The position numbers and the translations under genes were made by a program. From Diphasiastrum complanatum (Eukaryota; Streptophyta; Lycopodiopsida; Lycopodiales; Lycopodiaceae), in NCBI GenBank assembly GCA_029204225.1, contig MU831562.1:62001-126000 (forward strand): a stretch of 64,000 nt of DNA, written 5' to 3'. Positions 44,401 through 57,335 of the stretch are shown piece after piece; the first letter of the stretch is position 1; every line of letters starts with the position of its first letter. A model generated the notes under the pieces. The model saw only the letters and a program-made list of their open reading frames with translations, was not told where the DNA came from and made no database searches.

Positions 44401-45109
44401 TTGCCTTTGGAGGTAGATCCTCCATTCTTCATCTCGGCCTCCTTGACTTGATTTTTCTTGAATGGATTTTGCTTTTTCTTGCCTTTAGATGTAAAGTTAG
44501 CTTTCTCCTCTCCTCCATTAAGTGACATGCTATCCATTCTTGTCTTGAGGTGTAGAAGCCTACTCTCCTCGGCCACAAGAACATTGTGCAACTTTTCAAT
44601 GGATGGAAGAGAGTCTTGAATGGCAAATGATTGGACTAAGTTGGTAAACTCATCACTTAGACCATTCAAAATGATTTGTACTAGTTCTTGATCTTGGATC
44701 TTCTCTCCTATTGCACTTAACTCCTTGTTAAGAGATTTGATCCTAAGAACATACTCTTGTCCACTCTCTCCACTTCCTTTCATGCTTTGGAAAACTTGAT
44801 TTCTTAGCATGAGGATTCTTGAAGTATTGTTGGATTCATAAATGCTCTTTAATAAATCCCAAGCCTCTTTGGATGAGGTACAAGAAGACACCTCTTTCAA
44901 GAGGTCATTGCACAATGTAGAGCTAATCTTGCTCTCTTCTTGTATTTGGCTTGTTCTTGGGGAGTTTGAGGCTCTTCCTCTACTCCTTGAGCTATGTCAT
45001 ATAGATCATGGATCACTAGGAGTGATTCCATTCTCACTTTCCAAATGGAATAATTTGTGGAAGTGAGTCTCTCACTTGATTCCATCAAATATCCACCCAT
45101 GGATGACAT
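41407..45109 (-). pseudogene. Ty1/copia element C polyprotein, broken
   Basis: Minus-strand order is gag (45109, MESSERLTSTNYSIWKVRME), a frameshift near 44,910, UBN2-type gag core, zinc knuckle (CFFCGKKGHFASEC), protease with catalytic WIDSGASSHM, GAG-pre-integrase (ELWHKRLGHPN), integrase, RT and RNase H. In the integrase the core jumps from LDLIHSDV to QQNGVAERKNR, so the stretch with the second catalytic Asp is deleted near 43,610. RT begins near 42,980, has a stop near 42,738, and shows YVDDII further on. RNase H ends with HVPSSECIADILTKPL and a stop at 41407. Protease and RT active-site motifs are intact, but the element cannot integrate. Confidence 0.92.
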
Positions 45110-45372
45110 TTTAGAATGAATGCTCTTTTAAAAATCACAAAGATTTTTGAATTTTAAAAGATCTATGAAAAGGCCTAAAGCTTACTAGAATGCCTATAGG
45201 CTTGTCTCTATCAAACTAGCACACAAGCTTGAATGATACTCAAAGATCTTACCAAAAATTTCTAGCTTTCACACTCACAAAAAAATTGCTTTACACTTTT
45301 CTTAGAGATTTCACTTCAACTAAGGAGCCTGAATTTGAAAAATTGGTTGCCATGTAGAGAGGGATATAAATT
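45110..45372 (-). mobile_element. Part of the copia C leader
   Basis: Non-coding minus-strand leader upstream of the gag ATG. No LTR or primer site follows it here. The matching primer site and 5' LTR are at 62783-63656 in the opposite orientation. Confidence 0.6.
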
Positions 45373-45500
45373 CACTAGAGGACAGAAACATACATCGGAA
45401 TATTGAAGCTAATTTGAGGGGTATACCGAGGCTCTCGTTGGTATAAGCCTACCAAATTTGGACTTGTTTTTGAGACATTTATAAAGAGGGTCCAGGTGGC
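45373..45500 (+). repeat. Possible CACTA terminus and shared breakpoint repeat
   Basis: CACTAGAGGAC at 45373 is followed at 45,446-45,495 by a stretch (TAAGCCTACCAAATTTG...AGAGGG) that recurs at 63,928-63,975, also downstream of a CACTA word (63819). TNP2-like coding lies just to the right. No matching 3-bp duplication was found, so the terminus is uncertain. Confidence 0.35.
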
Positions 45501-45849
45501 TAGGGACATTCAGGACACTCTGCAAACCGAGGGTAATACCAAGACTGATGAAAAAATGGCCCCTTGGTATAAACCACGGTATAAAACATAATGTAAATGG
45601 ATCTCACTTTTGGAATTTGTTATCTATCAACACATTGAATTCCATTTTCTATCAACATTGGTTGCTATATGCACAAGTGAATAAAGAAATTTATGTATCA
45701 CAAAAAAATGTTGATGACAAATAATGTGTACTCACATGCGTCGACTTCTTGTTTGATGTCAACTAGTCAATCAACAAAGTGTAATTGCATCTGTGAGCAA
45801 TATGCTTAATATTACAATGAGTTGAAATACATCAAATTGTCTCACTTAT

Positions 45850-46790
45850 TCATTTGGTGGTTCATCGTTATCATTTGTCACATCATCATGCGACAAATCC
45901 GCCAAACCAAATGAGTCTATCTCTAATTCTACCCAAATATCTCCTACAGCTTCATCATTAATGAGCTGATCTTCAAAAGCTAATGGCAACAGTGACAATG
46001 AGTGAGATCGAGAAGGTGTGTTGTGTGTCGTCGATCCATCCTATGATGATGCATCACGCTCAACATCATCATTAGCTTGTGAAGCTTGCACATGATCATC
46101 CTCCGAAAATGTGCCATCGAATTTGTCATCACGATCTTGTTCATGAGGTGCATTAGCTAGCAGCGCCATGTCCTCCACAACATCTCTATCTTCAAAAATT
46201 CTTTTACTTCGAGGAGCGACTTGAATCACGTACTGATCGGGGTGAAAGACCACCTATACTTGATCGATGTTACCATAAACATTGACTCGTAGTTAGTATC
46301 CATAGTTATGTTGCAGTTGCTTGGGTATTACCATGCACAATATACACTTTTTGTAGTACATTGAAAATCGATTGATTGACAACAAAAGAGCATAGATATC
46401 TTGAAGACATAGAGGAAATGTACCCTGCTCAGATTGTTGAGGAAAAACAAATGTATCACTTTGATCTGTCCAAAGCTTGGTAGAGTAAATAACCACTCTC
46501 ATCTTTCCTGTCCATTGCATTGGGACCATTGCAAGTAACTTCTAACCATTTGAGATCAAATATAAAAAAGCTGAATTGCCTAAATCCAACTTCGAGGATG
46601 TCATTGATTGTTCCACTTCCACAATAATCAAGTTGAGAAGAAAGTAAATTGGTGTCCGCCCTGCTTGCTCGAGTCTCTTGGGTAAAATTTGCCATGACTC
46701 CACAATCATACGTATTTCTATTCTTGTCAATGCGCTCCGTACGTATTTCTATTCTTGTTGTGACTCCACAATCGTACGTATTTTTATTCT
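45850..46790 (-). pseudogene. CACTA transposase TNP2, C-terminal part
   Basis: The minus-strand piece at 46,695-46,456 has the layout of the TNP2 C-terminal domain (DUF4216): NTYDCGV-like stretch, DTNLLSSQLDYCG, NDILEVGF, then a hydrophobic FSFFIFDLKWLEV. A second piece at 46,253-46,041 carries HPDQYVIQVAPRS and a very acidic tail that continues to about 45,860. Several stops separate the pieces. A short sequence around ACGTATTTCTATTCTTG is repeated three times at 46,707-46,785. The N-terminal part of such a protein lies at 53,810-54,580 on the same strand. Confidence 0.55.
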
Positions 46791-47276
46791 GGTGATGATG
46801 GGCCCTTCATGCCCGTTAACTGACATTATTAGTAGGTGTGGCAAAAATTGAATACGTGACATTATTTAGGATCATTGTTTGGGAAACCTTTTTGAGGTTT
46901 CCCTCCAAAAACCGATATCCATTTCTCTTCGAGGACTAGTCAGCCAACCAGGGATGCACACGTGTCATCCACAGATTGGTCGTGGCCTGAAGCACCTATA
47001 TATGTATATCTAATGGAAGATCACTTCTTCAACATGGAGATTCGACAAAGGGGACTTGAAAGGTGCCCTTCAAGGTATTTGTGTTTCTTAGTAATGACGC
47101 ATTCCGGATTATTAAGAGTCCTGTTTTTACACCTAATTTGCCACACCTGCTAATAAAGACTCCTTTCCTAGCAGACTCTGATCTGCTTTATGAATGTTAA
47201 ATTTCTTAATACTTCAGAAAGGATCGTCATTTTATATATAAACGCTTGCTAGAAACTCAGGACTGGAAGTTTTGTC

Positions 47277-47779
47277 GCCTGAGCTTGGTATAGAAATTGT
47301 GGTTTATAGTCCTCTTGGTCGTGGGTTCTTTTCTGGAAGAATTTTCTAGTGACGATTATCGGAAGGTAGTAGATCTTCTCTTTGCTTTTAACTTTGAAGC
47401 TTGCATTTTGGTAGATGTTTGTTTTTATCTGTATATCTAGTCTATGCTTGCAAAATGTTTTTTTTTTTTGTTTCTGTTGATACTCAATAACTAACAAGCA
47501 ACTTCTGCACAAAATGAGGTGCCAAGGTTTCTTCCCGAAAATCTCAAACGCAACAAAGTTTTTTATGAGCAATTGTGTGCCTTAGGGGCAAAAAAGAAAG
47601 CTACCCCTGGACAGCTTGCGCTTGCGCGGGTCCATCATCAGGGCCTGGATGTTGCTCCAATTACTGGTACAACAAAAATCAAGAACCTTGAAGAGAATAT
47701 TGGTGCTGTTGGGATAAACTTGTCTAAGGAGGAATTAAAGAAGCTTGAAAATACAGTTCCAATTTACGCAGTTGCTTGA
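47277..47779 (+). pseudogene. Aldo-keto reductase C-terminal fragment
   Basis: Two exon pieces fit plant aldo-keto reductases of the auxin-induced/perakine reductase type. The first (47,284-47,345) has ELGIEIVVYSPLGRGFFSG. The second (47,519-47,779) has PRFLPENL, TPGQLALARVHHQG and the cofactor-binding PITGTTKIKNLEENIG, ending at the normal stop. An intron of about 170 bases with a T-run separates them. The N-terminal two thirds, with the catalytic Tyr, is absent, and a frameshift lies just before the first piece. It is a dead gene fragment lying between the two TNP2 parts. Confidence 0.85.
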
Positions 47780-50700
47780 GATCGTTATGGGGATATGTCA
47801 AACACATGGAGATATGTCTCTACGCCACCACTTTCTTCTTGGAAGGAGGCCTAAGAAGAAATAGATATCAAATATAAGCTATAACAATAACAGCCTTCTT
47901 TCCACGTGTTATTTGGGCAGGCTTGCTGAACGGAGTTCAACATTTTAATAGCTCAACAATTCAATTGAACAATGCATAATTATCAACCAATCTCATTAAT
48001 GCATTCACCGAATCAACATATTGATAATGTACAGAATCAATAATTTGACAATATTAACATTCAAGAAATCATTTGTACTTTCCTAAATTAATAAGGTCTT
48101 GAATTCTAAGCTAAGTCTTATTAAAACTAAATCAACTTGGATGCCTATTATTAAACCTCCGGTAGTTTTTTGTTCATCTGTTTTACATACAAACTGATCA
48201 ACACAAGGAAGACACTACAGTTGATCTATGGTACCGCCACAACTGAATAAGGATGCAATATCTATAAATGATTAAATGGAGATGGATCAGACACTAGTAG
48301 GTCCATCCAATATCATTCTGAAGCTGATCAAGTGAATAGTGATCCGAAGGATGCTCCACAGCCACTTGCTTCTGAGAATGTACAAGCACATGATGAGCAA
48401 GTCAGCGGTGATGGACCTCTACTAATATTCCATAATTTATGTCAATACTACAATGTGAGTCTCAGACCTCTGCTGCCGCAAGACAAACTATTGTATGTAT
48501 TTTGTCAATTTCAGCAGACAAATGCACAAGTCTATCTCAATAAATCTAATAATGAGATTGAGACAAACGTTCACAATATGGAAGTTGAACTGGAGAAGGC
48601 TCACTGTCAGCAGACAAGTCGAAACTTTTATATTATGGAGAATTGTTGAACTTGCTACTTTTAGAAGTGTGATAGACCATGTTAAAAATTGTGATATAGG
48701 GACAATTACATAAATCACAACCCTTTGCAAAGGTTATTGCCCTTTAGAATTGCAATAGGGTAGGATTTGATAGGGTACCTATCACACTTGGATTTTGCAA
48801 TACCTTCAATCAAATCCCATGTATTTTGGACATTGTTGGACTTCGTGAGTGTTTCTACAAACTATGTATATTTACATGTACTTTTGCAATCTGTAATGAG
48901 AACATGGTAATTTATACAACTCCAGATGTTTACATAAAACATAAATTCTTTTGTTGAATTAGACATGGATTGAGATTAAAACACAATAGAAGAAGACAAA
49001 GTTGAGTAAAACATTACTCAAGGATATTCAAATTTTGTCTCTGATTGTGAAATACAAAAGTATTGAAATAATTGATGCAAACATGTAATTGAAGAGCAGA
49101 TCACACATTGGTCATTAATACAAATAAAAGTTTCTTTTTTTGTATTTCAAATGCTACATTTTTTTATGTAGTTATTTGATAATGTCTTATTCAAACTTCA
49201 GAGGAGCAAAAGGTCAACAAATAGATTCAGACTACAAATACATTAGGAGCCAATTATTCTAGGTGTGAGGTGACGGATTTTCATTATGAAAATGTTTGGT
49301 TAATGGCAGAAAAAAAAATCATCAACAACAAATATTGGAGTGACGTTTCACATGTGTGAAGAATCAACATAATCATGTCAAATATATATTTTGATTTCTT
49401 TCAAGTTACAAAATAAAGACACATCATCTACACAACCACTTTTTTAGAGCAGCAAATGAATAGAAGACGGATATTTATTGTGAAATAGTGAAATTACAAA
49501 AAAAATAAAAAATTGGAGATCTAATCAACCATTATCGACAACATAGCATCTCACACATGGTGAGTTCGTGCATTGTGTTTTACCTGGGCTCGCCCGCCCA
49601 AACTTAATCATCTAAGATTCCATGGCTTATCCCACACAACATCAACTTGTGAAACGTCAAATTTTGAGTGACATTGTTTTCCAAGGCCAAGAATCATCAA
49701 CAAGAAATTTTGGAGTGACGTTTCACATGTGTGAAGTATCAACATAATCATGTCAAATATATATTTTGATTTCTTTTAACTTACAAAATGATTTCTTGTG
49801 AAACGTCACTCCAAAATTGATTTGTTGTCACACAAGTACTTCAGGTTGCATTGAATGCTTTATGCTTAATAATCATTGTGTTTTTAGGAGCGATTGCCAA
49901 AATATCAATCTAGACAGATTTCTAGACAAAATCTGAAACTTAATTGAGTTGGATATTGTACAAACTCCAATGCTTGAATAAAGCTAACAAATGCTTAAAA
50001 CACATGAAATCCTAGGCAGTTTAGATTTGAAAAAGTGTATCAAATTAAGTGATCCTAAGGTGTTCCATGCATATCATTTCAAGACTCTTCATTTTTCAAA
50101 ATGAACTAGTATGAATATGTACCATGACTTCATTATCAAATGAACGTAGACCGATGTGGATGTTATTAATTCTTAATGTACTTCTAGTTGTGACCTCTTT
50201 TGATAAGGATGCTTGATTTGCAACATCTACATTGTCTACTCGTGCAACATTCATATTACAATTTTGTATTGAACAATATCGTATATAGAAACTTGGTGAT
50301 AGAAAATGAATTCCAACGTCTATAAAGAAAAGACTATTTTTATCCAGATTTTTTTAAGCAATAGTAACAAAGAACAAAATTCTTGGGTAAGATGCATTTG
50401 ACCAATTATTGAGATTCTTTTAAATCAATGATTGAAGATAACGATAAAGACCATACAAATATACCCACAAGCGAATGTATTTCACATGCCTAGTTACAAA
50501 GTGCCTAAGTATGCCTATGTGATTCGCATATTGACTTTTTGAATTTGAAGCTATTGGTTTAGGAATGTTGAAGTATTGAGTGAATGGTACTATCTTGAAT
50601 ATTTACACAAGATAGTTGTTAGTAGATTATCTCAAGACTTGAAATCTACAAAAAAGTAAGAGCTACTTTGCTCATTATACTTCCAGAAGAATAATAGTAT

Positions 50701-51013
50701 TTAGTGTTGGTATCCATGGATGCCAATCAAATTCACATTTGCTGATGATTGGCCAACAAACATACCTAACAACAATAGGCTATTTAAGTGTTAAAACTAG
50801 GACCAATAGGTTTTTGTTTGCCTGAGTTTGAAAGAAACCTACAAATTTCATTTTAATAGGTTAAAAAAATGATTTTTCAGGCGCAATGATATTAAACAGA
50901 CGTAAATGTTTAAACAAAATCCATCTTAGCTGCTGTCATCGCAATACCAAATTTCTATGAGCAGTTGAAAAAATATGCAAAATAAGGCTTCAGATTACCA
51001 GGACGGGATTATC
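47780..51013. other. Non-coding stretch with dispersed repeats
   Basis: No gene was recognised. A small frame at 48332-48649 has no known domain. A repeat of about 97 bases (TGGAGTGACGTTTCACATGT) occurs at 49,317-49,415 and 49,690-49,788, and part of it recurs inverted at 49,794-49,827. Confidence 0.5.
49317..49827. repeat. Direct and inverted copies of a GTGACGTTTCAC repeat
   Basis: Direct copies at 49,317-49,415 and 49,690-49,788, with an inverted partial copy (TGTGAAACGTCACTCCA) at 49,794-49,827. The pattern suggests remnants of a small inverted-repeat transposon. Confidence 0.55.
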
Positions 51014-51787
51014 CTAAGAAAACTGGAATAATGCAGCTGAGATGATCATCAGCAACAAAGCTACTGGACTGAATCCTGACACCGACCCAACTGTGCGAAT
51101 ATCCCCGGAGGGCTTACTGCCGCCGGCAGCTGATTCTGGATGAGATGAATATGGTCCGGCTTTTGATGCAGTAGTTGGAGCGACAACCGGAGCTGGAGAA
51201 GGAGCATGAGGAGACACTGGAACGGGGCTGAAGACTCCCTCGGGGACCAGAACGTTGCTGATCTGAAGCACGCTAATGTTGAAAGAAATGTCTTTCATAC
51301 TCGTCACGATCTGTGATTGCAGAGTACCTCCTGAGACTGGCAGCCCCACTCCCACCTTTCCGCCTTTCTCATCTGTAATGTTCACGGTTCCATATTGCCC
51401 CACAGCTCTCCCTGTGGTCTGATACAACGTGGGAGTCAGAATGGTGCCATTGCTGATCTGCTGCAGCTGCGTTGAGTCGTAGTAGGAAAGGAGGACGTTG
51501 TAGCGGAGCATGTCAGCCAACTGCTGATCTGTGACATTGTTTCCAAGGCTGCTGATGAAAGGATCGAGAACGTAGTTCTGAGGAACAAGGACTGTGATAG
51601 TGTTCCTGGCGTTTATCTCTGACGCCACTCCCGTCTTGGAGAGAAGATTGTTGAAGGTGGAGCATTCCGGATAGTTATCTAGTATTTTTGTGATATTCTG
51701 ATCGTCTGCTGACACGGAATCGGTGGCTATAGCCAATGCTGCAGCTGCGACTAGCAGCACCACGCTGAAAGATGTTATCCCTTCCAT
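51014..51787 (-). CDS. FLA: Fasciclin-like arabinogalactan protein
   Basis: This intact single-exon gene gives 257 residues. It has an N-terminal signal peptide (VVLLVAAAALAIA, cleavage near residue 27), one fasciclin (FAS1) domain at about 30-185 with the H1-like ITVLVPQN, the YH-region LLSYYDSTQL and the H2-like SNVLVPEGVF, and five N-glycosylation sequons. A Pro/Ala/Ser-rich segment (SPHAPSPAPVVAPT, about 190-210) would carry arabinogalactan. The C-terminus has a GPI-anchor signal ending in a hydrophobic run (VALLLMIISAALF). Family members sit at the plasma membrane and cell wall and act in adhesion and wall formation. The gene lies between two broken CACTA transposase parts. Length is normal for a single-FAS1 FLA. 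Confidence 0.93.
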   Translation of the reverse strand: MEGITSFSVVLLVAAAALAIATDSVSADDQNITKILDNYPECSTFNNLLSKTGVASEINARNTITVLVPQNYVLDPFISSLGNNVTDQQLADMLRYNVLLSYYDSTQLQQISNGTILTPTLYQTTGRAVGQYGTVNITDEKGGKVGVGLPVSGGTLQSQIVTSMKDISFNISVLQISNVLVPEGVFSPVPVSPHAPSPAPVVAPTTASKAGPYSSHPESAAGGSKPSGDIRTVGSVSGFSPVALLLMIISAALFQFS

Positions 51788-51977
51788 TTGCAGATCGTAG
51801 TGGCGCTTCTTGAGATCTGCTCAACCAGATTTTGCTTTGCCAAGAGTCCTTCTTAGTCAGCGCAAATCAGTGTCCTTCCTCAACCTGCGGGAGATGCAGA
51901 GCCCACTGAATCGTGCCCTCCGCAATGCTGGATTGAATGAACGACTAGAATGCTTTGGCTGATCGCGATCCTTGAGT

Positions 51978-52061
51978 GAGCTCCAGTCAACCCACAACCC
52001 ACAACAACAAAAAGAGAGCGAGCTCCATCCAACCCACAACCCACAACAACAAAAAGAGAGG
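51978..52061 (-). repeat. Two tandem 42-bp repeats in the FLA 5' UTR
   Basis: Units 51978-52019 and 52020-52061 share GAGCTCCA and CCCACAACCCACAACAAC. On the minus strand they fall between the TATA box and the ATG. Confidence 0.8.
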
Positions 52062-52072
52062 AAATGGTCTCT

Positions 52073-52084
52073 TTTTTATATAGT
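52073..52084 (-). promoter_or_regulatory. Likely TATA box of the FLA gene
   Basis: CTATATAAAAAAG on the minus strand, about 290 bases upstream of the ATG, in an otherwise suitable AT-rich promoter. Confidence 0.55.
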
Positions 52085-52699
52085 TCACAGGTAAACCTAA
52101 TTTAATGACTCCATTTAATTTCAAATTCAAATATTTGGCGGGAAATGACACTCTATTCATTAACTTGAGTTTCAGGACTCTAAACTTATTTACTCTTGTA
52201 AATAGTCTAAAAGTCTTTATATTGTTATTTGATAAAAAAATAATGCGATTTTTGGGTTGAACATACACACGAGTGTGCCAAATCACTCACACTTAATTTA
52301 CTAAAAATTGTATAAGATATATATGTGGGTCTCACCAAATCCCCAACAAGGTTTCTTCCAAAAGTTGTGAAGCAAAAAACAAGAGCAATTCATCTGTAAA
52401 CCAAATAGACTTTGGTGCATCAAACCACTCAGTTCATTACAATAATAAAAAAATGAATAGAAACAACGCACTATCCAAGGTTGTTGCTCTAGATTGCCAC
52501 AGTACGAGGTGCTAATTAGGTCGCTTCGACTCTTCATAGCAAAATCTTTGAAAATGGTTGCTAGAAATATTTGGGAGCTAGTGATATGCAACATGGTGGG
52601 GCGACTTGAAGATTGGTAATGGGTTCCTAAAATCTATCCTTGGTAACGGGTGCTCTAAAAATAGGTTAAATGCCTAGGTGGTGGGATTTTTGAATTTAG

Positions 52700-52701
<2 letters not shown>

Positions 52702-52781
<80 letters not shown>
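52702..52781. repeat. (CT)n microsatellite
   Basis: An uninterrupted CT run of about 80 bases. Confidence 0.97.
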
Positions 52782-52784
<3 letters not shown>

Positions 52785-53809
52785 AAAAGGTGTTGGTGCG
52801 TCCTGTTGGTGCAAAGAACATTGGTGTGTGCTTGTCCTTGCTACAGCTGATCGTTGGTGACTCATTACAACCTCTCTCTCGCAACTAAGCTGTTGGTGCG
52901 CGCTACAGCTAATCATTGTGCTGACAATTTTGCCGATTGGTTTATTTGAAACTCAGAAAAAAAAGGTTCATTAGTTGGGTGCTTGACAACCATCTGTGCC
53001 AATGCATATATTGGTTGCCCAAGCACCCAATAGTTAGTCCACAACAATTTTAGCTATTCGTTGTGTTGATCCATTTTTCTTAAGTGCTAGTAAAACTAAT
53101 GGTTTCGACTGATCATTGTGATGAACTTAGGCAAGAAAAAATTAAGGTTTGTTTGGGCACCAGACAACCATCTATAAGAAGACTTGTGTGAGATGCAGAA
53201 GAGATGAGCATACAATAGATACCTGCTGGCTCAATCCAAAGATTGAGTGTATCCAGTGATCTGTGTGGACCTATGCAGACTAGATCTCTTAGTGGCTACT
53301 ATTACTTATTACCTTCATACTGAACGATACTGAAGAGATAAGACACATGTCCCCTCTCTGTCACTCTCCATCCCCCCCCCCTCTCTCTCTTTGTATCTAT
53401 CCATCTGAATTATAATTATTGGATATAAAAAAAGGTCTTATATTTGAAGCTTAACGTTGTCAATTCCATATCAAAATTTGATGAAAATTAGTGTGTTGGA
53501 AAGCGCTTGACGAGCACTTTTTAATGATATATTACATGTCATAATTCTAAGCTACTACTAAAAAGTTATAGCGATTCAAAGATATTTGTTGAAAATAGTG
53601 ACAAAATGCAAAAGAGGCACATTGTCACAGTGTCTGACAAGTGGATTCACACCAGCAACAAAGTATCTGCTCATCCCTTATCATACCAAGTAAGATATAT
53701 TAAATGCTTCTTGCTGTTTTATGCATTAATATTGGCATTCTCAATTTAAATAGTTCTCATAATTGCCACTATAGGACTTTCAATCTTATTTTGCCGTGAC
53801 CACTGGAGT
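52782..53809. other. No gene seen
   Basis: AT-rich sequence with a short pyrimidine tract near 53,372-53,392. No domain or repeat border recognised. Confidence 0.45.
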
Positions 53810-54690
53810 TTAAACCTGATCTCTATTAAGAGATCTATAAATAATAGTATCAAAGGTTTTTGTGTCAAGATGAATTTGGCGAGAAATACACATAAGGATG
53901 TAGATGGCGGGTATGGTCACTCCTTGTAAATCTTGCCTGTAGTGGTGTTCTCCACAGCGTGAACACGTGCTTGCCTCCTCAAACTCATCTCGATATAAGA
54001 TGCAATTGTTGGGACATGCATGGATGCTCTTGTAATCCATGCCGACTGTGGATAGCATTTTCTTGGCTTCTTGTCGAGACGCTACCATGGTGTTATTTGG
54101 GGGCAACATTTTCCTGAGCAAACTACGACAAAATACAAATTTATGTAATTAGTTATATATAGTTTCTCGCAACGCATGACTTAAAAATAAAACGAGATTA
54201 GAGCAAATTGTCTATAACACACATCATGAAGCAAGCAAGCTTACCCAAACAACTCTGTCAAGCGACCACCCATACTTAGTTTGCAAGTTCAAAAGTAACA
54301 AACAAGCTCGCAAATTTGACATTTGTGCACCCTCGTACAAAGGATTGGATGCCAAGCCACGCATCATCTCTTCTTCCCTTGTCAATGTGCCCTCGGGTGG
54401 GTTTGTGAAGAATGCATCCATCATGTCATCCATGTCCCCCTCGTGATCATGCGATGTGAATGGCACATCCTTGTGTGTTGTGTCTTCTCGGGACATCTCT
54501 TCGTGCAAGTCCACAGGTGGTGTATGCGAGGAAAGTGGTGGCTCTCGTGTGCTTGCACGTCTGGATCTTGCGGATTGCATGGCAATATCTGATTGAATTC
54601 TTCGATAGTCATGTGAGTGTGAGTCATCATCCTACACAATACAAGTGCAACAATAATCAAGAAAACAAAATATTCTGCCAATCAAAAAGG
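53810..54690 (-). pseudogene. CACTA transposase TNP2, N-terminal part
   Basis: The piece at 54,121-53,810 has the highly typical TNP2 pattern: LPPNNTMVASRQEAKKML, GMDYKSIHACPNNCILYRDE, then CSRCGEHHY. The upstream piece at 54,580-54,224 has an acidic lead and LYEGAQMSNLRACLLLLNLQ. An intron with donor GTAAGC (minus strand, near 54,245) and acceptor TCGTAG (near 54,127) would join them, as in many TNP2 genes. The catalytic centre that should follow is missing; the next TNP2 homology on this strand is at 46.7 kb. Confidence 0.75.
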
Positions 54691-55240
54691 GTGCCAAACA
54701 ACAACATGGAAAAGGAGCGTGCAATCATGTATTTAATTTTAGCAATACGAAGAGGTTTGCAAAGTATAACTCACCGAAGAACCGACCTCCGTCTGCACAA
54801 ATAATGACTCCCTCTCAATCTGACCATACATGCAAACATGTGATATCTCTCTAGCATCATAGTATCCATTTCAATGTGATCTTAGTTTGGTTTTATTGAC
54901 ACCACTTTTCTATGCAGGATTTCCTCTGAGGCAAATTTCTGTCTTTGATGCTATGAACCGTGTGGTTCAAGGACTACCATGGGCCTACACACCATAGTCC
55001 TTGTGTCATCATAGAAGAGACACCCCCTCGTTATGTACGAGTCACTTGTGGGGCCAATGAGCCTCTTATTGATGTCTATTCCTCAATGTGGTTCAATCTA
55101 GATCATCTTTGTTGTTTGAACTTTAAATGGTCATGAATATGACAATACAATTGTGTTGGTATTGACGTTGTAGCTATGAGACAGTATACATAAAAGTTTT
55201 GGCATCCGTTTCACAATAATCTATTTTTTAAAGCCCACGG

Positions 55241-55409
<169 letters not shown>

Positions 55410-55429
55410 CATTTTGTGGATCTAGGACT

Positions 55430-56530
<1,101 letters not shown>

Positions 56531-57335
56531 GTGTGTGTGTGCATGCGTTGTTCCTGTAGCATAGTCCGAGTTTTTATAGGTATTGAGTCAAAGCTACGAG
56601 GGTAATACCAACATATAAATCATTTTTCCATCTCCAATTAACCCTAAACCCTAACAATATTAATGATGACACAAATCCATTGAGGATGCAAGGGGGGCTA
56701 ACTGGCTCCTCGATCGAGTTGTCTGTGCCAATTGGGTGTCTTGTCTAAAAATGATGAAACCAAAGAGGCATATGGTGTGCAGGCCATTGACGTTCTTGAA
56801 CCTCATGGTTCACCACATCGAAATGAGAAGTGTCTGCTACTTCAAACTCAATAACTCTAGAAGATTGCATGAGGCTCATTTGGATTCAAACAAGTGTCCA
56901 CATGTAACCACTTCAAAGTGTTGAGTTTGAAGTAGCAGCATCTTTTTCTCTCTTCGATGCTACCAATCGCAAGAGGGCCCTATAAGAAATGTCATGTAGG
57001 ATAGAGAAAAATAACTATAAAGTAGTTATAATATCATTTTTTAACTTTTTTACGCATCTGCCCACACTACTTTCCATGTAAATGAATGCACCGTAGTTTA
57101 GTCACATCAAACTTCACTGGTGCCTAACCATAGTTAAAATATAATTTTCAAAATGATAAAATATTCCTTCCCAAAAGTTGGGAACACTCAAAAATTTGAA
57201 TTAGGAGTGACATCTCTGAAACAAAGTCTACGCCATCTCTATCTCCAGGGTCAAACAAGTGTTTAGCGCCATCTCTATCTCCAGCAGGGTCGAACAAGTG
57301 TTTAGCGCCATCTCCAGCTTTGTTATTGTCATTGT

